Positions 1 to 8,478 of a stretch of 44,159 nt of DNA are shown one piece after another. The position numbers and the translations under genes were made by a program. Below the pieces are notes generated by a model. The model was given only the letters and a program-made list of their open reading frames with translations, ran no database searches and was not told the DNA's origin. Source of the stretch: Oscillospiraceae bacterium (GTDB lineage: Bacteria; Bacillota; Clostridia; Oscillospirales; Oscillospiraceae); assembly GCA_017502285.1 (NCBI GenBank), contig JAFVVH010000026.1, positions 1-44,159 of the forward strand. Direction: 5' to 3'. Within the stretch, counting starts at the first letter, position 1. Each line of letters begins with the position of its first letter.

Positions 1-1321
1 ATCTGGCGGGTCTCGGCGTTATTGACCACGGTAAAGGTGGGGTCTTCCTCGTTCAGGCGGGCCAGACCCTGGGCCACCTTATCCTCCTGCCCGCGGGTCT
101 TGGGGGCCACGGCCACGGAGTAGCAGGGCTCGGCAAAGGGCAGAGCCTTCAGGGAGACGACCTTACGGGGATCGCACAGGGTGTCGCCGGTCTTGACCTT
201 ATCCATCTTGCCGATGGCACCGATGTCGCCGCAGGAGAGCATCTTGACCTCGGTGGCCTTCTTGCCGCGCATGTCATACAGGCGGCCCAGCTTCTCGCTC
301 TCGCCGGTGCGGGAGTTGACCAGAGTCAGATCAGAGGTGATCTCACCGGACAGGACCTTGATGAAGGAGTACTTGCCGTACTGGTCGGAGACGGTCTTGA
401 ACACGAAAGCAGTGGGCACGCCGCCGGGGGAGACCACGAATTCCTCGCTCTCGCCGTCCTGACGGGTGGCCTTGTGGTAGTTGCCCTCCATGGGGTTGGG
501 GAGCAGGTCCACGATGTAGTCCATGAGCATCAGAGAACCCATGCAGTTGGCGGCGGAGCCGCACAGCACCGGGAACAGGGACAGCTCACGCACACCCTGA
601 CGCAGGCCGGTGATCATCTCGGCATAGGTGAAATCCTCGCCGGAGAAGAACTTGTCCATGAATTCTTCGCTGATTTCGGCCACGGACTCCTTCAGAGCGT
701 CGTTAAACTCGGTGATGACGGTGTCCTTTCCTTCGGGCACTTCGATCTCTACCCGCTTGAGGTTCTGCATCTCATAGGCGCGCTTGTTCAGCACGTCGAT
801 CAGACCGGTGACCTTCTTGCTGTCATCCCAGATGGGAACGACCACGGGAGCGATCTTGTTGCCGTAGCGCTCGCGCAGGGCGTTGAACGTGGCATTATAG
901 TCAGAGTTGTCCTCGTCCGTCTTGGAGATGTAGATGAAGCGGGGCATGTTGCGCTCTTCGCAGTACTTCCACGCCTTCTCCAGACCGACGGACAGACCGT
1001 CCTTGGCAGAGCAGACGATGATGGCGGCATCGGCCGCGCGCAGGGCGGCGACCACCTCACCGGCGAAGTCAAAGCCGCCCGGAGTGTCCAGAATATTGAT
1101 CTTACAGCCCTTGTACTCCAGAGGAGCAACGGCGGTGGTGATGGAGATCTGACGCTTGGTCTCTTCCGGATCGTAGTCGCACACGGTGTTGCCGTCTACG
1201 GCCTTACCCATGCGGTCCAGAGCGCCGGTCATGAACAGCAGGCTTTCCGCCAGAGCGGTCTTTCCGCTGCCACCGTGACCCAGCAGGCAGACGTTGCGAA
1301 TGTTTTGAACAGAATAACTCA
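1..1321 (-). CDS. fusA: Elongation factor G paralogue (EF-G2-like translational GTPase), 3' end cut by window
   Basis: Translational GTPase; about 440 N-terminal residues are visible and the rest lies off the left edge. The P-loop is GHGGSGKT at residues 15-22, not the AHIDAGKT of housekeeping EF-G. The G3 motif reads DTPGGFDF, so the histidine of DTPGHVDF is absent. The G4 position reads SKTD rather than NKxD. Domain II and the start of domain III follow (LARLNEEDPTF near the edge). These features match the EF-G-2-like subgroup rather than canonical FusA. The start is ATG with AAGGAG about 10 nt upstream, behind a good sigma-A promoter. It acts in the cytoplasm on ribosomes; the exact role of this subgroup (translocation, recycling or stress) is not known to me. 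The EF-G family is certain; the subgroup is likely. Confidence 0.88.
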
Positions 1322-1400
1322 TGCTTGTTTCCACTCCTTACATTTGGGGGTTTTCTGCGACAAGCTCCGTTACATTCGGAGCAATATCATGCTGTTGGCT

Positions 1401-1429
1401 ATTATATAATAAAACGACGAAAATTACAA
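1401..1429 (-). promoter_or_regulatory. Sigma-A promoter of the EF-G paralogue
   Basis: Read on minus: -35 TTGTAA (1429-1424), 17-nt spacer, -10 TATAAT (1406-1401). It gives a leader of about 75 nt before the ATG at 1321. The surrounding stretch 1322-1490 holds no gene that I can see. Confidence 0.7.
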
Positions 1430-1490
1430 CAGGTTTTTGACGAAAATGTAAATGAACGATTTAGCGTGGAAAAGTAATGGAAAAAGAAGA

Positions 1491-1513
1491 ACGGGACACA
1501 TGCCGTGTCCCGT
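1491..1513 (-). terminator. Rho-independent terminator after the anti-sigma gene
   Basis: Perfect 9-bp stem ACGGGACAC/GTGTCCCGT with a 5-nt loop. On the minus strand it is followed by a pyrimidine run (TTCTTCTTTTTCC). It lies 11 nt past the stop of the anti-sigma gene, so it closes the dusB/sigma/anti-sigma unit. Confidence 0.75.
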
Positions 1514-1523
1514 TTGGTAAAAT

Positions 1524-2315
1524 TTATTGATCGATGAGTTCTACGGTCAAAGTTCGCTCCGGACCGGCCAGCTGGGTGGGGATCAGCATCAGCCAGCGGG
1601 GATGATCGTTGTCACCAGGGACGGAAGTATCGCGCAGGATGGTGAGGGAGTCTTCCGTCAGTTCGGAGACGGTATGGGTGATGGAACTGCTGGACTCCTG
1701 TACCACTACGGCCAGCAGGCGGTTGGTGAGGAAAAAGCTCTCGTCATAGGTGTTCTCAGCCAAAGACAGGTCGTCAGCGGGGAATTGTGCCAGAAAACGC
1801 GTCAGACCATCCGCACTGTCCAGCAGGTGGGCGGAGGGGACAAAGGCGCTGTCCGTTTTGGAAAGAGAATAGGCGTCGATGCTGAGAGGAAGGGATTTGA
1901 ATTTGGGGTCCTCTGCCACATACCGGACGGCGGAGGGAACGGTCTGCCCGGCAGAAGCGGTATTCCATGCATCGGAGAGTACCTGCGGGTCGGAATTGAG
2001 GTCGGGTAAACTAACGTACCAAGCGGTCACGCACAGCACAAGACAGGCGGCAAGGGCGGATAATTGGCGCAGAGTACGGCGGCGGTTGGGCCGCTTTTCC
2101 GCCCTGATTTTGGACAAGACGGTTTGGGAGAGCTCCGGGGGGACATCCACTTCGCCCACAGCGGCAAGGGCGCTGTGCAGGCCATCCATATCTTTGGCAA
2201 TGGCCCGGCAGGCGGGACAGGTTTGCAGGTGGGCGGTCAGGTCGGCGTCTTCCTGAACAGTCAGCTGGCCGTCCAGACGGGCGCTGATGAGGTCAAGATA
2301 CTTGTTGCAGTTCAT
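1524..2315 (-). CDS. Membrane anti-sigma factor with zinc-binding zf-HC2 domain (RsiW-like)
   Basis: A 263-residue regulator that would hold the adjacent ECF sigma factor inactive at the membrane. The N-terminus carries the zinc anti-sigma signature C3 ... H29-x3-C33-x2-C36. One hydrophobic helix at about residues 84-103 follows an arginine-rich stretch, giving an N-in topology. The C-terminal 160 residues would be outside the cell and resemble no domain I recognise. The ATG start has AAAGGAG well placed upstream. It lies 33 nt after the sigma gene, the usual sigma/anti-sigma order. By analogy with RsiW, release probably involves regulated proteolysis; no protease partner is in view. The signal sensed cannot be told from sequence. 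Confidence 0.85.
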   Translation of the reverse strand: MNCNKYLDLISARLDGQLTVQEDADLTAHLQTCPACRAIAKDMDGLHSALAAVGEVDVPPELSQTVLSKIRAEKRPNRRRTLRQLSALAACLVLCVTAWYVSLPDLNSDPQVLSDAWNTASAGQTVPSAVRYVAEDPKFKSLPLSIDAYSLSKTDSAFVPSAHLLDSADGLTRFLAQFPADDLSLAENTYDESFFLTNRLLAVVVQESSSSITHTVSELTEDSLTILRDTSVPGDNDHPRWLMLIPTQLAGPERTLTVELIDQ

Positions 2316-2348
2316 GCCGGGTCACTCCTTTCGAATTGGTTTCGATGG

Positions 2349-2933
2349 TTATGACGATGGGGGGATGGAAAAGTTCCCGCTTTCCACCAGAATTTTTCGC
2401 AGGGAATTTCTGGCACGGGCAATGCGGGATTTTACCGTACCTGCTTCCAGATCCAGAACGTCGGCGATCTCCTGGTAGGATAGACCGTTCAACTCCCGCA
2501 TGACGAGCACCTGACGATGCTCGTCAGATAACTGTTCCAGACCACGAATGACGGCCCGGCGCAGTTCCCGGCGCTCCAGCTCCCGGTCGGGACGAAAGCG
2601 GTCGTCGGGAATGTCGGGCTGGCTGTCATCCTCCTCGTCCGTGGGCATGGGGGCGGAAATGTCCTGCCGTCGCTTTTTGCGGCGCAGGTGGTCGATGCAG
2701 GCATTGGAGGCCAAACGGTACACCCATGTGGAAAAGGCGCTGTCCCCCTGAAAAAATTTCAGGCCGCGCCAGGCGTTGAGAAACGCCTCCTGTGCCAGAT
2801 CCATGGCATCTTCCGGGTTGCCCGTCATACGTAGGGTCAGGTTGTAAATGCGTTTTTCATTGTCACGCATGAGTTGGGCAAAGGCTTCGTCATCCCCGGC
2901 CTTGGCACGGGTGACCAATTCCTGTTCCGTCAC
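2349..2933 (-). CDS. ECF RNA polymerase sigma-70 factor (SigW/RpoE-like)
   Basis: A 194-residue group IV sigma factor. Region 2 contains DLAQEAFLNAWRGL and the -10-recognition helix YRLASNACIDHLRRKKRR. An acidic linker (PTDEEDDSQPD) follows. Region 4 ends with the helix-turn-helix LSYQEIADVLDLEAGTVKSR. It directs RNA polymerase to a small regulon and is controlled by the anti-sigma factor encoded next. The start is GTG with GGCGGTGAG about 6 nt upstream. It begins 35 nt after dusB and may be cotranscribed with it; I see no clear separate promoter. The exact ECF subgroup is uncertain. Confidence 0.9.
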   Translation of the reverse strand: MTEQELVTRAKAGDDEAFAQLMRDNEKRIYNLTLRMTGNPEDAMDLAQEAFLNAWRGLKFFQGDSAFSTWVYRLASNACIDHLRRKKRRQDISAPMPTDEEDDSQPDIPDDRFRPDRELERRELRRAVIRGLEQLSDEHRQVLVMRELNGLSYQEIADVLDLEAGTVKSRIARARNSLRKILVESGNFSIPPSS

Positions 2934-2968
2934 GGCTTTCTCACCGCCTTTCTTTTTAAATTATTGTG

Positions 2969-3940
2969 TCAGCACAGGTCCCGTTTGATACCGGCGGTGA
3001 CCCGATACACGTCGTCCAGGGTAGTGATTTTGCAAATCTGTTCCTTATAATAGCCTGCGTGGGACACGCCTTTGAGATACCATGCGTACTGCTTGCGGGC
3101 CTCCAGACAGGCCACCTTCTCACCCTTGTTCTGTGCGGCCATTTCAAACTGGCGCACGGCGGTGTCACACCGCTGGGACAGGGGAGGAATGGGGGGGATG
3201 TCGCGGCCCTCCAGCGCGGCCTTGCACTGGGCGAAGATCCACGGGTTGCCGAACACACCCCGCCCGATCATGGCCATGTCCGCGCCGGTATAGCCTAAAA
3301 TGCGGACGGCATCCTTTGCTTCAAACACGTCGCCGTTGGCGATGACGGGGATGTGCAGGGCGCTTTTGACCTGACGGATCCAGTCCCAGTTGGCGGTGCC
3401 AGCATACATCTGGGTACGGGTGCGGCCGTGGACGGCCACGGCGGCGACACCGGCCTGCTCCATGGCTTTGGCAAAGTCCACGCAGTTGATACTGCCTTTG
3501 TCCCAGCCAAGCCGCATTTTTACTGTGACGGGACAGCCAGCACCCCGGATGACCGCTTCCGCCACCTTTACGGCAAGGTCGGGGGTGCGCATGAGGCCGG
3601 AGCCGTCTCCGCTGTTGGCGATCTTGGGGACGGGACAGCCCATGTTGATGTCGATGATGTCCGCGCCGGACACTTCCCGGGCGATGGCGGCGGCCTCCTG
3701 CATGCACACAGGGTCACTGCCGAAGATCTGGGCGGCGGCAGGGTGTTCGTTTTCCCCCAGCTGAAGCAGGGGGATTGAGTTCTTATCCTGATAGCACAGG
3801 GCCTTTGCGCTGACCATTTCGGTGATGGTCAGGCCCGCGCCCTGCTCCCGGCAGATGGTGCGAAAGGCCATGTCCGTTACCCCAGCCATGGGGCCCAGGG
3901 CCAATCGGCTGTCGATTTTGACACCGCCGATGTCTACCAT
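2969..3940 (-). CDS. dusB: tRNA-dihydrouridine synthase (DusB type)
   Basis: A 323-residue flavoenzyme reducing specific uridines in tRNA to dihydrouridine with NADPH. The N-terminal FMN TIM barrel begins LALGPMAGVTDMAFR. The catalytic cysteine lies in INMGCPVPKI. The segment VHGRTRTQMYAG and the FMN phosphate-binding part (VIANGDVF, MIGRGVFGNPWIF) are present. After the catalytic loop it reads NSGDGSGL where many homologues have KGAGAAL, a mild variation. I chose the ATG at 3940 because AAGGAGGG lies 7 nt upstream and the promoter -10 is about 34 nt upstream. A start 30 nt further out would place the SD inside the gene. In many Firmicutes this family sits beside unrelated genes, so the context adds little. 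Confidence 0.92.
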   Translation of the reverse strand: MVDIGGVKIDSRLALGPMAGVTDMAFRTICREQGAGLTITEMVSAKALCYQDKNSIPLLQLGENEHPAAAQIFGSDPVCMQEAAAIAREVSGADIIDINMGCPVPKIANSGDGSGLMRTPDLAVKVAEAVIRGAGCPVTVKMRLGWDKGSINCVDFAKAMEQAGVAAVAVHGRTRTQMYAGTANWDWIRQVKSALHIPVIANGDVFEAKDAVRILGYTGADMAMIGRGVFGNPWIFAQCKAALEGRDIPPIPPLSQRCDTAVRQFEMAAQNKGEKVACLEARKQYAWYLKGVSHAGYYKEQICKITTLDDVYRVTAGIKRDLC

Positions 3941-3973
3941 ATCCGCACCCTCCTTCTTAAAAAATATCAATGT

Positions 3974-4002
3974 ATTTTAACATAGCCCGGTGCGGTTGAC
4001 AA
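3974..4002 (-). promoter_or_regulatory. Sigma-A promoter of dusB
   Basis: On minus: -35 TTGTCA (4002-3997), 17-nt spacer, -10 TAAAAT (3979-3974). Its -35 overlaps the -35 of the divergent plus-strand promoter by five bases. Confidence 0.65.
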
Positions 4003-4024
4003 GGGCGGAGTGATTGCGTACAAT
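3996..4024 (+). promoter_or_regulatory. Sigma-A promoter of the DUF815 ATPase gene
   Basis: Consensus -35 TTGACA (3996-4001), 17-nt spacer, -10 TACAAT (4019-4024). The start at 4062 is about 30 nt past the expected transcription start. Confidence 0.75.
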
Positions 4025-4061
4025 AGACCCATCGTTTTTCGTCGGAAAGGTGGAATTTTCC

Positions 4062-5264
4062 ATGGAGATACAGAAACTGCGCGCGGCACTCAAGGGTGTG
4101 TGCGCGTACAAACACATGATGGAAAAGCCTGTTATGGCGGCTTTGACCGGGCTGGTGGATGCCCTGTGCACAGGGTTTGGAGAGCGGGCGCTGGAAGCGT
4201 ATACCTCCTTGTTCTATACTCTGCGGCAGGAGGGAATGTCGGGTCTGGGTCAGTGGCTGGACAGTGCCCTGCGCTATGAGGAAAATCCCTATGCGGACCT
4301 GATTGCCCGGGGCGGGGATGACCCGGCACTGGTGCAGGCGGCCCGGCGGGATGTGGCTGTGTTCAACATCCTGAGCCAAAGCGATGGCAGTGAGTTCGTT
4401 GCGGCTTTGGATGGCCTGTTGGGGGAGGAATATGCAGACACGGTGGCAGATCTGCCCCGATGGTCGGCGGGCAAGGCAGTTGACTTTGACGAGCTGACCG
4501 AGTTTTACCGTCTGCACGGTGCCGGCCTGTTTGCAAAGTACCGTGCCTTTTTGTGGGAGGAGGGACAGCTGTTCCCGGTGAAGCGGCCCGACAGCCCCAA
4601 GCAGGAGGAATTGCTGGGCTATGAAATGCAGCGGGAACAGGTCGTTGCCAACACCCGCGCCCTTGTGGCGGGCCATGCGGTGAACAACGTGCTGCTGTTT
4701 GGTGACAGCGGTACGGGTAAATCCGCTACCGTCAAGTCCCTGCTCACCCAGCCGGGGCTGGAGTCCCTGCGGCTGATCGAGGTGCAGAAGGACGGCCTGT
4801 CCGACATGACCCGGCTCATTCGCACCCTGCGCAGTAAGCCCCAGAAGTTTATCCTCTTTATTGACGATCTGGCCTTCGATCAGGACGACAAGGTGTTCTC
4901 CGCCCTGAAGACTATTTTGGAGGGCGGGCTGGAGCCCCGGCCCGCCAATGTGGCGGTGTATGCCACCTCCAACCGCCGCCATCTGGTGCGCCAGACCTTT
5001 AGTGAGCGGGCGGGGGAGGAGATCGACACCTTTGAGACCATTGCGGAAAAGACCGCCCTGTCTGAACGGTTTGGCCTGCGCATACCCTATCAGAACATGG
5101 ACAAGAAGGGGTATCTGGCCCTTGTGGACCATCTGGCGGCCCGGGAAGGCATCGAAATGGAGGCGGAGAAGCTCCATTTCGCGGCCATGCAGTGGGACGT
5201 CCGCCACGGAGGCAGAACACCCCGGTCGGCCCGGCAGTTCATTGCCAGCCTGAGTGTGGAATAA
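4062..5264 (+). CDS. DUF815 family AAA-type ATP-binding protein
   Basis: A 400-residue protein. The N-terminal 200 residues are helical with no motif I recognise. The C-terminal half is an AAA-like ATPase with Walker A GDSGTGKSATVK at about residues 212-223 and Walker B FILFIDDLAF at about 264-273. The segment VYATSNRRHLV follows, resembling sensor-1 of the family. DUF815 proteins are widespread in bacteria and their substrate is not established; I do not assign one. The start is ATG at 4062 with AAAGGTGG about 8 nt upstream. An upstream in-frame ATG at 4014 lies inside the -10 region and can be excluded. It is monocistronic and closed by a strong bidirectional terminator. Confidence 0.88.
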   Translation: MEIQKLRAALKGVCAYKHMMEKPVMAALTGLVDALCTGFGERALEAYTSLFYTLRQEGMSGLGQWLDSALRYEENPYADLIARGGDDPALVQAARRDVAVFNILSQSDGSEFVAALDGLLGEEYADTVADLPRWSAGKAVDFDELTEFYRLHGAGLFAKYRAFLWEEGQLFPVKRPDSPKQEELLGYEMQREQVVANTRALVAGHAVNNVLLFGDSGTGKSATVKSLLTQPGLESLRLIEVQKDGLSDMTRLIRTLRSKPQKFILFIDDLAFDQDDKVFSALKTILEGGLEPRPANVAVYATSNRRHLVRQTFSERAGEEIDTFETIAEKTALSERFGLRIPYQNMDKKGYLALVDHLAAREGIEMEAEKLHFAAMQWDVRHGGRTPRSARQFIASLSVE

Positions 5265-5271
5265 CAGACAA

Positions 5272-5304
5272 AAAACCGCCGCTCACATTGTGAGCGGCGG
5301 TTTT
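5272..5304. terminator. Bidirectional terminator between the DUF815 gene and pgm
   Basis: Long perfect inverted repeat: an A-run, then CCGCCGCTCAC paired with GTGAGCGGCGG, then a T-run. It serves both converging genes. Confidence 0.88.
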
Positions 5305-5310
5305 ACTATG

Positions 5311-7038
5311 TTAATTTTTCAGACTTTCGGCCCAGGCGGAGTATTTTTCCACCTTTTCGTCGCATTCGACCTTGGTCTTGCCGTTGGCAAGGATATAGAC
5401 CTTGACCTTGGGCTCGGTGCCCGAGGGGCGCACGATGACGCTGGTACCGTCTGCCATCTCATAGCGCAGCACGTTGGAGCCGGACAATTCCATAGTCGTT
5501 TTCTTGCCGCAGGAAACGCACACCACGCTGCCGTCCTTGTAGTCCTTCTGCTCGGCAACGGCAACACCGGCGATCTCCACCGGGGGCTGTTCACGCAGGT
5601 CGGCCATGAGTGCGGCCATCTTCTTCAGCCCATCCAGACCGGGCATGACCAGATTCAGGGTGCGCTCGCTGTAATAGCCGTACTTTTCATACAGGGACAG
5701 CAGGGCATCGTACAGGGTCATGCCCTGCGCGTGATACCACGCGGCCATCTCGGTGAGCAGCAGAGAAGCGGTGACGGCATCCTTGTCCCGGACGAAGCTG
5801 CCCAGCATGTAGCCGTAAGACTCTTCATAAGAGAAGATGACGCTGCCCTCTCCGGATTCCTCCAGCTGGTCTTTCTTCTGGGCCAGGAACTTGAAGCCGG
5901 TGAAGGTGTCGAAGGAGCGCAGGCCGTTCACCTCGGCCACCTTGCGGGCCATTTCGGTGGTGACGATGGTCTTGAGGGCCACGGGATTTTCCGGCAGCTT
6001 GCCGGCGCGCTTCATGGCGCCGATGAGATAGTCCAGCAGCAGCACACCGGTCTGGTTGCCGGAGATGACCTTGAACTCGCCGTCAGCGGTGCGCACCATG
6101 ATGCCCACACGGTCGGCATCGGGGTCAGAGCCCAGAATGAAGTCGGCACCCTCCTTCTTGGCGATGTCCACCGCAAGATAGAAGCCCTCGGGATTTTCCG
6201 GATTGGGGGAGACCACCGTGGGGAAGTTGCCGTCGATGACCATTTGCTCAGGTACGCAGATGACGTGCTTGATGCCAAGACGCTTGAGTGCCTCGGGAAT
6301 CAGTTGGTAGCCGGTGCCGTGGAAGGGGGTGTAGACCATTTTAAAGTCGTCAGCCACCTTGGCAACCACTTCTTTGTCATTGGCCTGAGCCATGACGTTG
6401 GCAAGGAACTTTTCGTCGGTTTCCACGCCCATGAGGATGATTTTGCCCTGTGCAAGGGCATCGTCATAGGGCATGGTCTTGACGCTGGTGAATACGTCCA
6501 GCTCCTTCATCTTGGCGGCTACCTCGTCTGCGTGCTTGGGGGGCAGCTGGGCACCGTCCTCCCAATAGACCTTGTAGCCGTTGTATTCCTTGGGGTTGTG
6601 GCTGGCGGTGACGTTGATGCCCGCAATGCAGCCGTACTCGCGCACGGCAAAGGACAGCTCCGGGGTGGGGCGCAGACCCTCGAACAGGCGCACGGGGATG
6701 CCGTTGGCGGCCATGACGCAGGCGGCCTCCCGGGCGAACAGGTCGGAGTTGTTGCGGCAGTCAAAGCACACGGCGATGCCCCGCTTGACCGCTTCGGGGC
6801 CTTCTTCCAGAATGACCTGAGCAAAGGCCTGGGTGGCGTGGCGAATGACGTGGATATTCATGCGGTACAGACCCACACCCATGGTGCCCCGCAGACCGGC
6901 GGTGCCGAACTCCAGCTGGGAGAAGAAGCGGGACTCGATTTCCTTGTCATCGTTGCGGACAGCTTCCAGTTCAGCCTTTTCAGCGGCGCTGAGGGCGGGG
7001 CTGGACAGCCATTTCTCATAAGTATCACGGTAGGACAT
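5311..7038 (-). CDS. pgm: Phosphoglucomutase/phosphomannomutase (alpha-D-phosphohexomutase)
   Basis: A 575-residue enzyme interconverting glucose-1-phosphate and glucose-6-phosphate. This feeds and drains glycogen, whose other genes lie nearby. The phosphoserine loop is TASHNPKEYNGYKVY. The metal site is GSDPDADRVG, the sugar-binding loop SYEESYGYMLG, and the phosphate-binding loop VRPSGTEPKVKVY near the C-terminus. The length matches the PgcA-type group of Firmicutes, larger than GlmM. ATG start at 7038 with GGAGG upstream. Choice between Pgm and Pmm activity cannot be made from sequence alone, and enzymes of this group are often bifunctional. Confidence 0.93.
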   Translation of the reverse strand: MSYRDTYEKWLSSPALSAAEKAELEAVRNDDKEIESRFFSQLEFGTAGLRGTMGVGLYRMNIHVIRHATQAFAQVILEEGPEAVKRGIAVCFDCRNNSDLFAREAACVMAANGIPVRLFEGLRPTPELSFAVREYGCIAGINVTASHNPKEYNGYKVYWEDGAQLPPKHADEVAAKMKELDVFTSVKTMPYDDALAQGKIILMGVETDEKFLANVMAQANDKEVVAKVADDFKMVYTPFHGTGYQLIPEALKRLGIKHVICVPEQMVIDGNFPTVVSPNPENPEGFYLAVDIAKKEGADFILGSDPDADRVGIMVRTADGEFKVISGNQTGVLLLDYLIGAMKRAGKLPENPVALKTIVTTEMARKVAEVNGLRSFDTFTGFKFLAQKKDQLEESGEGSVIFSYEESYGYMLGSFVRDKDAVTASLLLTEMAAWYHAQGMTLYDALLSLYEKYGYYSERTLNLVMPGLDGLKKMAALMADLREQPPVEIAGVAVAEQKDYKDGSVVCVSCGKKTTMELSGSNVLRYEMADGTSVIVRPSGTEPKVKVYILANGKTKVECDEKVEKYSAWAESLKN

Positions 7039-7069
7039 GGTCAGGCCTCCAATCTGATTGATTAAATAC

Positions 7070-7078
7070 AGTATAGCA
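7070..7078 (-). promoter_or_regulatory. Extended -10 promoter element of pgm
   Basis: On minus the sequence TGC-TATACT forms an extended -10 about 30 nt before the start codon. No good -35 is present, as is usual for extended -10 promoters. Confidence 0.5.
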
Positions 7079-7114
7079 CAGCGGAAAGGGAACTTCCACC
7101 GGATTTTGGCGGTT

Positions 7115-7597
7115 TTATTTGTGATAGGCGGAGCCTTCGTTGATTTTGAAGGCCCGGTAGATCTGCTCCAGCAGCATGACCCGAGCCAGATGGTGGGGGA
7201 AGGTCATGGGGGACATGGAAAGACGCACCCGGCACTCCTGCTTCAAAGCGGGGTCGAGCCCGAAGCTGCCGCCGATGAGAAAGACAAGATGCTTGGCGCT
7301 GTTCAGCTGGCAGCTTTGCACCAGTTGGGCCAGCTGCTCGCTGGAGTGGGGCTTGCCCTCCACGCAAAGAGCCACCAGTTCAGCCCGGTCGGGTAGTTTG
7401 GCGCGGATGGACTGGCCCTCCTTGGCAAGGGCAGCATCGATTTGGCCTTGAGAGGGATTTTGGGGCAGCTTTTCCTCGGATAGCTCGGTGACCGTCAGTT
7501 TGCAGTAGGCGGACAGGCGCTTCATATACTCCTCGGCCGCGCCAATGTAGAATTTTTCCTTCATCTTGCCCACGCAGATGATATGTACGCTCAGCAT
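7115..7597 (-). CDS. rlmH: 23S rRNA (pseudouridine-1915-N3)-methyltransferase RlmH
   Basis: A 160-residue SPOUT methyltransferase that methylates pseudouridine 1915 in helix 69 of 23S rRNA on assembled 70S ribosomes, using S-adenosylmethionine. The C-terminal knot is clear: LVFLIGGSFGLDPALKQ and then LLEQIYRAFKINEGSAYHK at the very end. Full length for the family. ATG start with AAGGAGGTG 5-6 nt upstream, the SD lying inside the end of walJ. The 7-nt overlap with walJ shows coupled translation. The walJ/yycJ-rlmH neighbourhood is also found in Bacillus. Confidence 0.96.
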   Translation of the reverse strand: MLSVHIICVGKMKEKFYIGAAEEYMKRLSAYCKLTVTELSEEKLPQNPSQGQIDAALAKEGQSIRAKLPDRAELVALCVEGKPHSSEQLAQLVQSCQLNSAKHLVFLIGGSFGLDPALKQECRVRLSMSPMTFPHHLARVMLLEQIYRAFKINEGSAYHK

Positions 7598-8400
7598 ACG
7601 GGCACCTCCTTGACGACGGGATAGGTGGGGCCGGGTTGGGACCGGGGGGCCACCGACAGGCGAATGTCACGCTCAGGGTCGATGCCGTTGGCACAAAGGT
7701 GGCGGAAGGTCACGTCATAGGCCCGGGCGGGGGTGTTGTTTTCATTGCTCAAATGGGCAAGGATGATGGTATTTGCTCCTGCCTGTGCCGCTTGCAGGGC
7801 AAGGTCGGCTCCCGCCTCGTTGCACAGGTGACCCCGGTCGCCCAGAATACGCTGCTTGAGGGGGTATGGATAAGGGCCGGAGCGAAGCCAATCGATGTCG
7901 TGGTTGCTTTCCAGCACCACCGTCTGACAGCCCAGTACGGCCCGGCGCACGGTGTCCGTTACGTGGCCGAGGTCGGTGGCAAGGGCCAGCCTGCAGCCGT
8001 CCAGTTCCACAGTGTAGCCCACGCTGTCGGCGGAATCGTGGGGGGTGGGGAAGCTGGTACAATGCAGAGGGCCAATGTCAAAGGCATCGCCTGCGGCGAA
8101 AGTGGAGATGCGGTCCGACGGAAGGCCCATGCGGGTGGTCAGCTGGTGTGCCGTGCCTGTGGAGGCATAGATGGGGGCGGACAGCTTTTTCACCATGGTG
8201 GCCAGCCCACACACATGGTCGGTATGGGCATGGGTGACCAGCACGGCCGCCAGCGTATTTGGGTCCACATCCAGTTGATTCAGTGCGGTGGTGATGCGGC
8301 GGCAGGAGATGCCCGCGTCAATGAGAATATGGGTATCGCCGCCGCTGACCAGCAGCGAGTTGCCGCTGGAGCCGCTGGCGAGAGTGGTGATGGTCAGCAC
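7591..8400 (-). CDS. walJ: MBL-fold metallohydrolase, WalJ/YycJ family
   Basis: A 269-residue metallo-beta-lactamase-fold hydrolase with the metal-binding motif THAHTDH at about residues 56-62, then FPTPHDSADSVGY, ALATDLGHVTD and LAHLSNENNTP with further ligands. The YycJ family is thought to act as a nuclease linked to cell-wall and replication coordination in Firmicutes; its substrate here is inferred only from family. GTG start with AAGGAG about 8 nt upstream. It lies downstream of murA, separated by a hairpin terminator that may be leaky, and overlaps rlmH. Confidence 0.88.
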   Translation of the reverse strand: MLTITTLASGSSGNSLLVSGGDTHILIDAGISCRRITTALNQLDVDPNTLAAVLVTHAHTDHVCGLATMVKKLSAPIYASTGTAHQLTTRMGLPSDRISTFAAGDAFDIGPLHCTSFPTPHDSADSVGYTVELDGCRLALATDLGHVTDTVRRAVLGCQTVVLESNHDIDWLRSGPYPYPLKQRILGDRGHLCNEAGADLALQAAQAGANTIILAHLSNENNTPARAYDVTFRHLCANGIDPERDIRLSVAPRSQPGPTYPVVKEVPVC

Positions 8401-8412
8401 GCTGCTCGCTCC

Positions 8413-8465
8413 TTAAAAAGAGGGATCAGGGGGCAGGAAACTGTGTTTCCCAACTCCTGATCCCT
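8413..8465 (-). terminator. Terminator downstream of murA
   Basis: On minus, arms AGGGATCAGG (8465-8456) and CCTGATCCCT (8430-8421) enclose a smaller hairpin GGAAACAC/GTGTTTCC-like loop, followed by CTTTTTAA. It ends the murA transcript, or attenuates read-through into walJ. Confidence 0.7.
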
Positions 8466-8478
8466 GGTTGTTTTGGTT

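Noticed and set aside
3957-5207. A 416-codon minus frame opposite the DUF815 ATPase
   Set aside because: Shadow of a gene with Walker A and B motifs, its own promoter and SD; the minus frame also overlaps the dusB promoter.
5254-7065. A 603-codon open frame on plus, antisense to phosphoglucomutase
   Set aside because: Antisense shadow of a clear pgm gene in GC-rich DNA; composition rich in His/Gly/Val and no recognisable domain.
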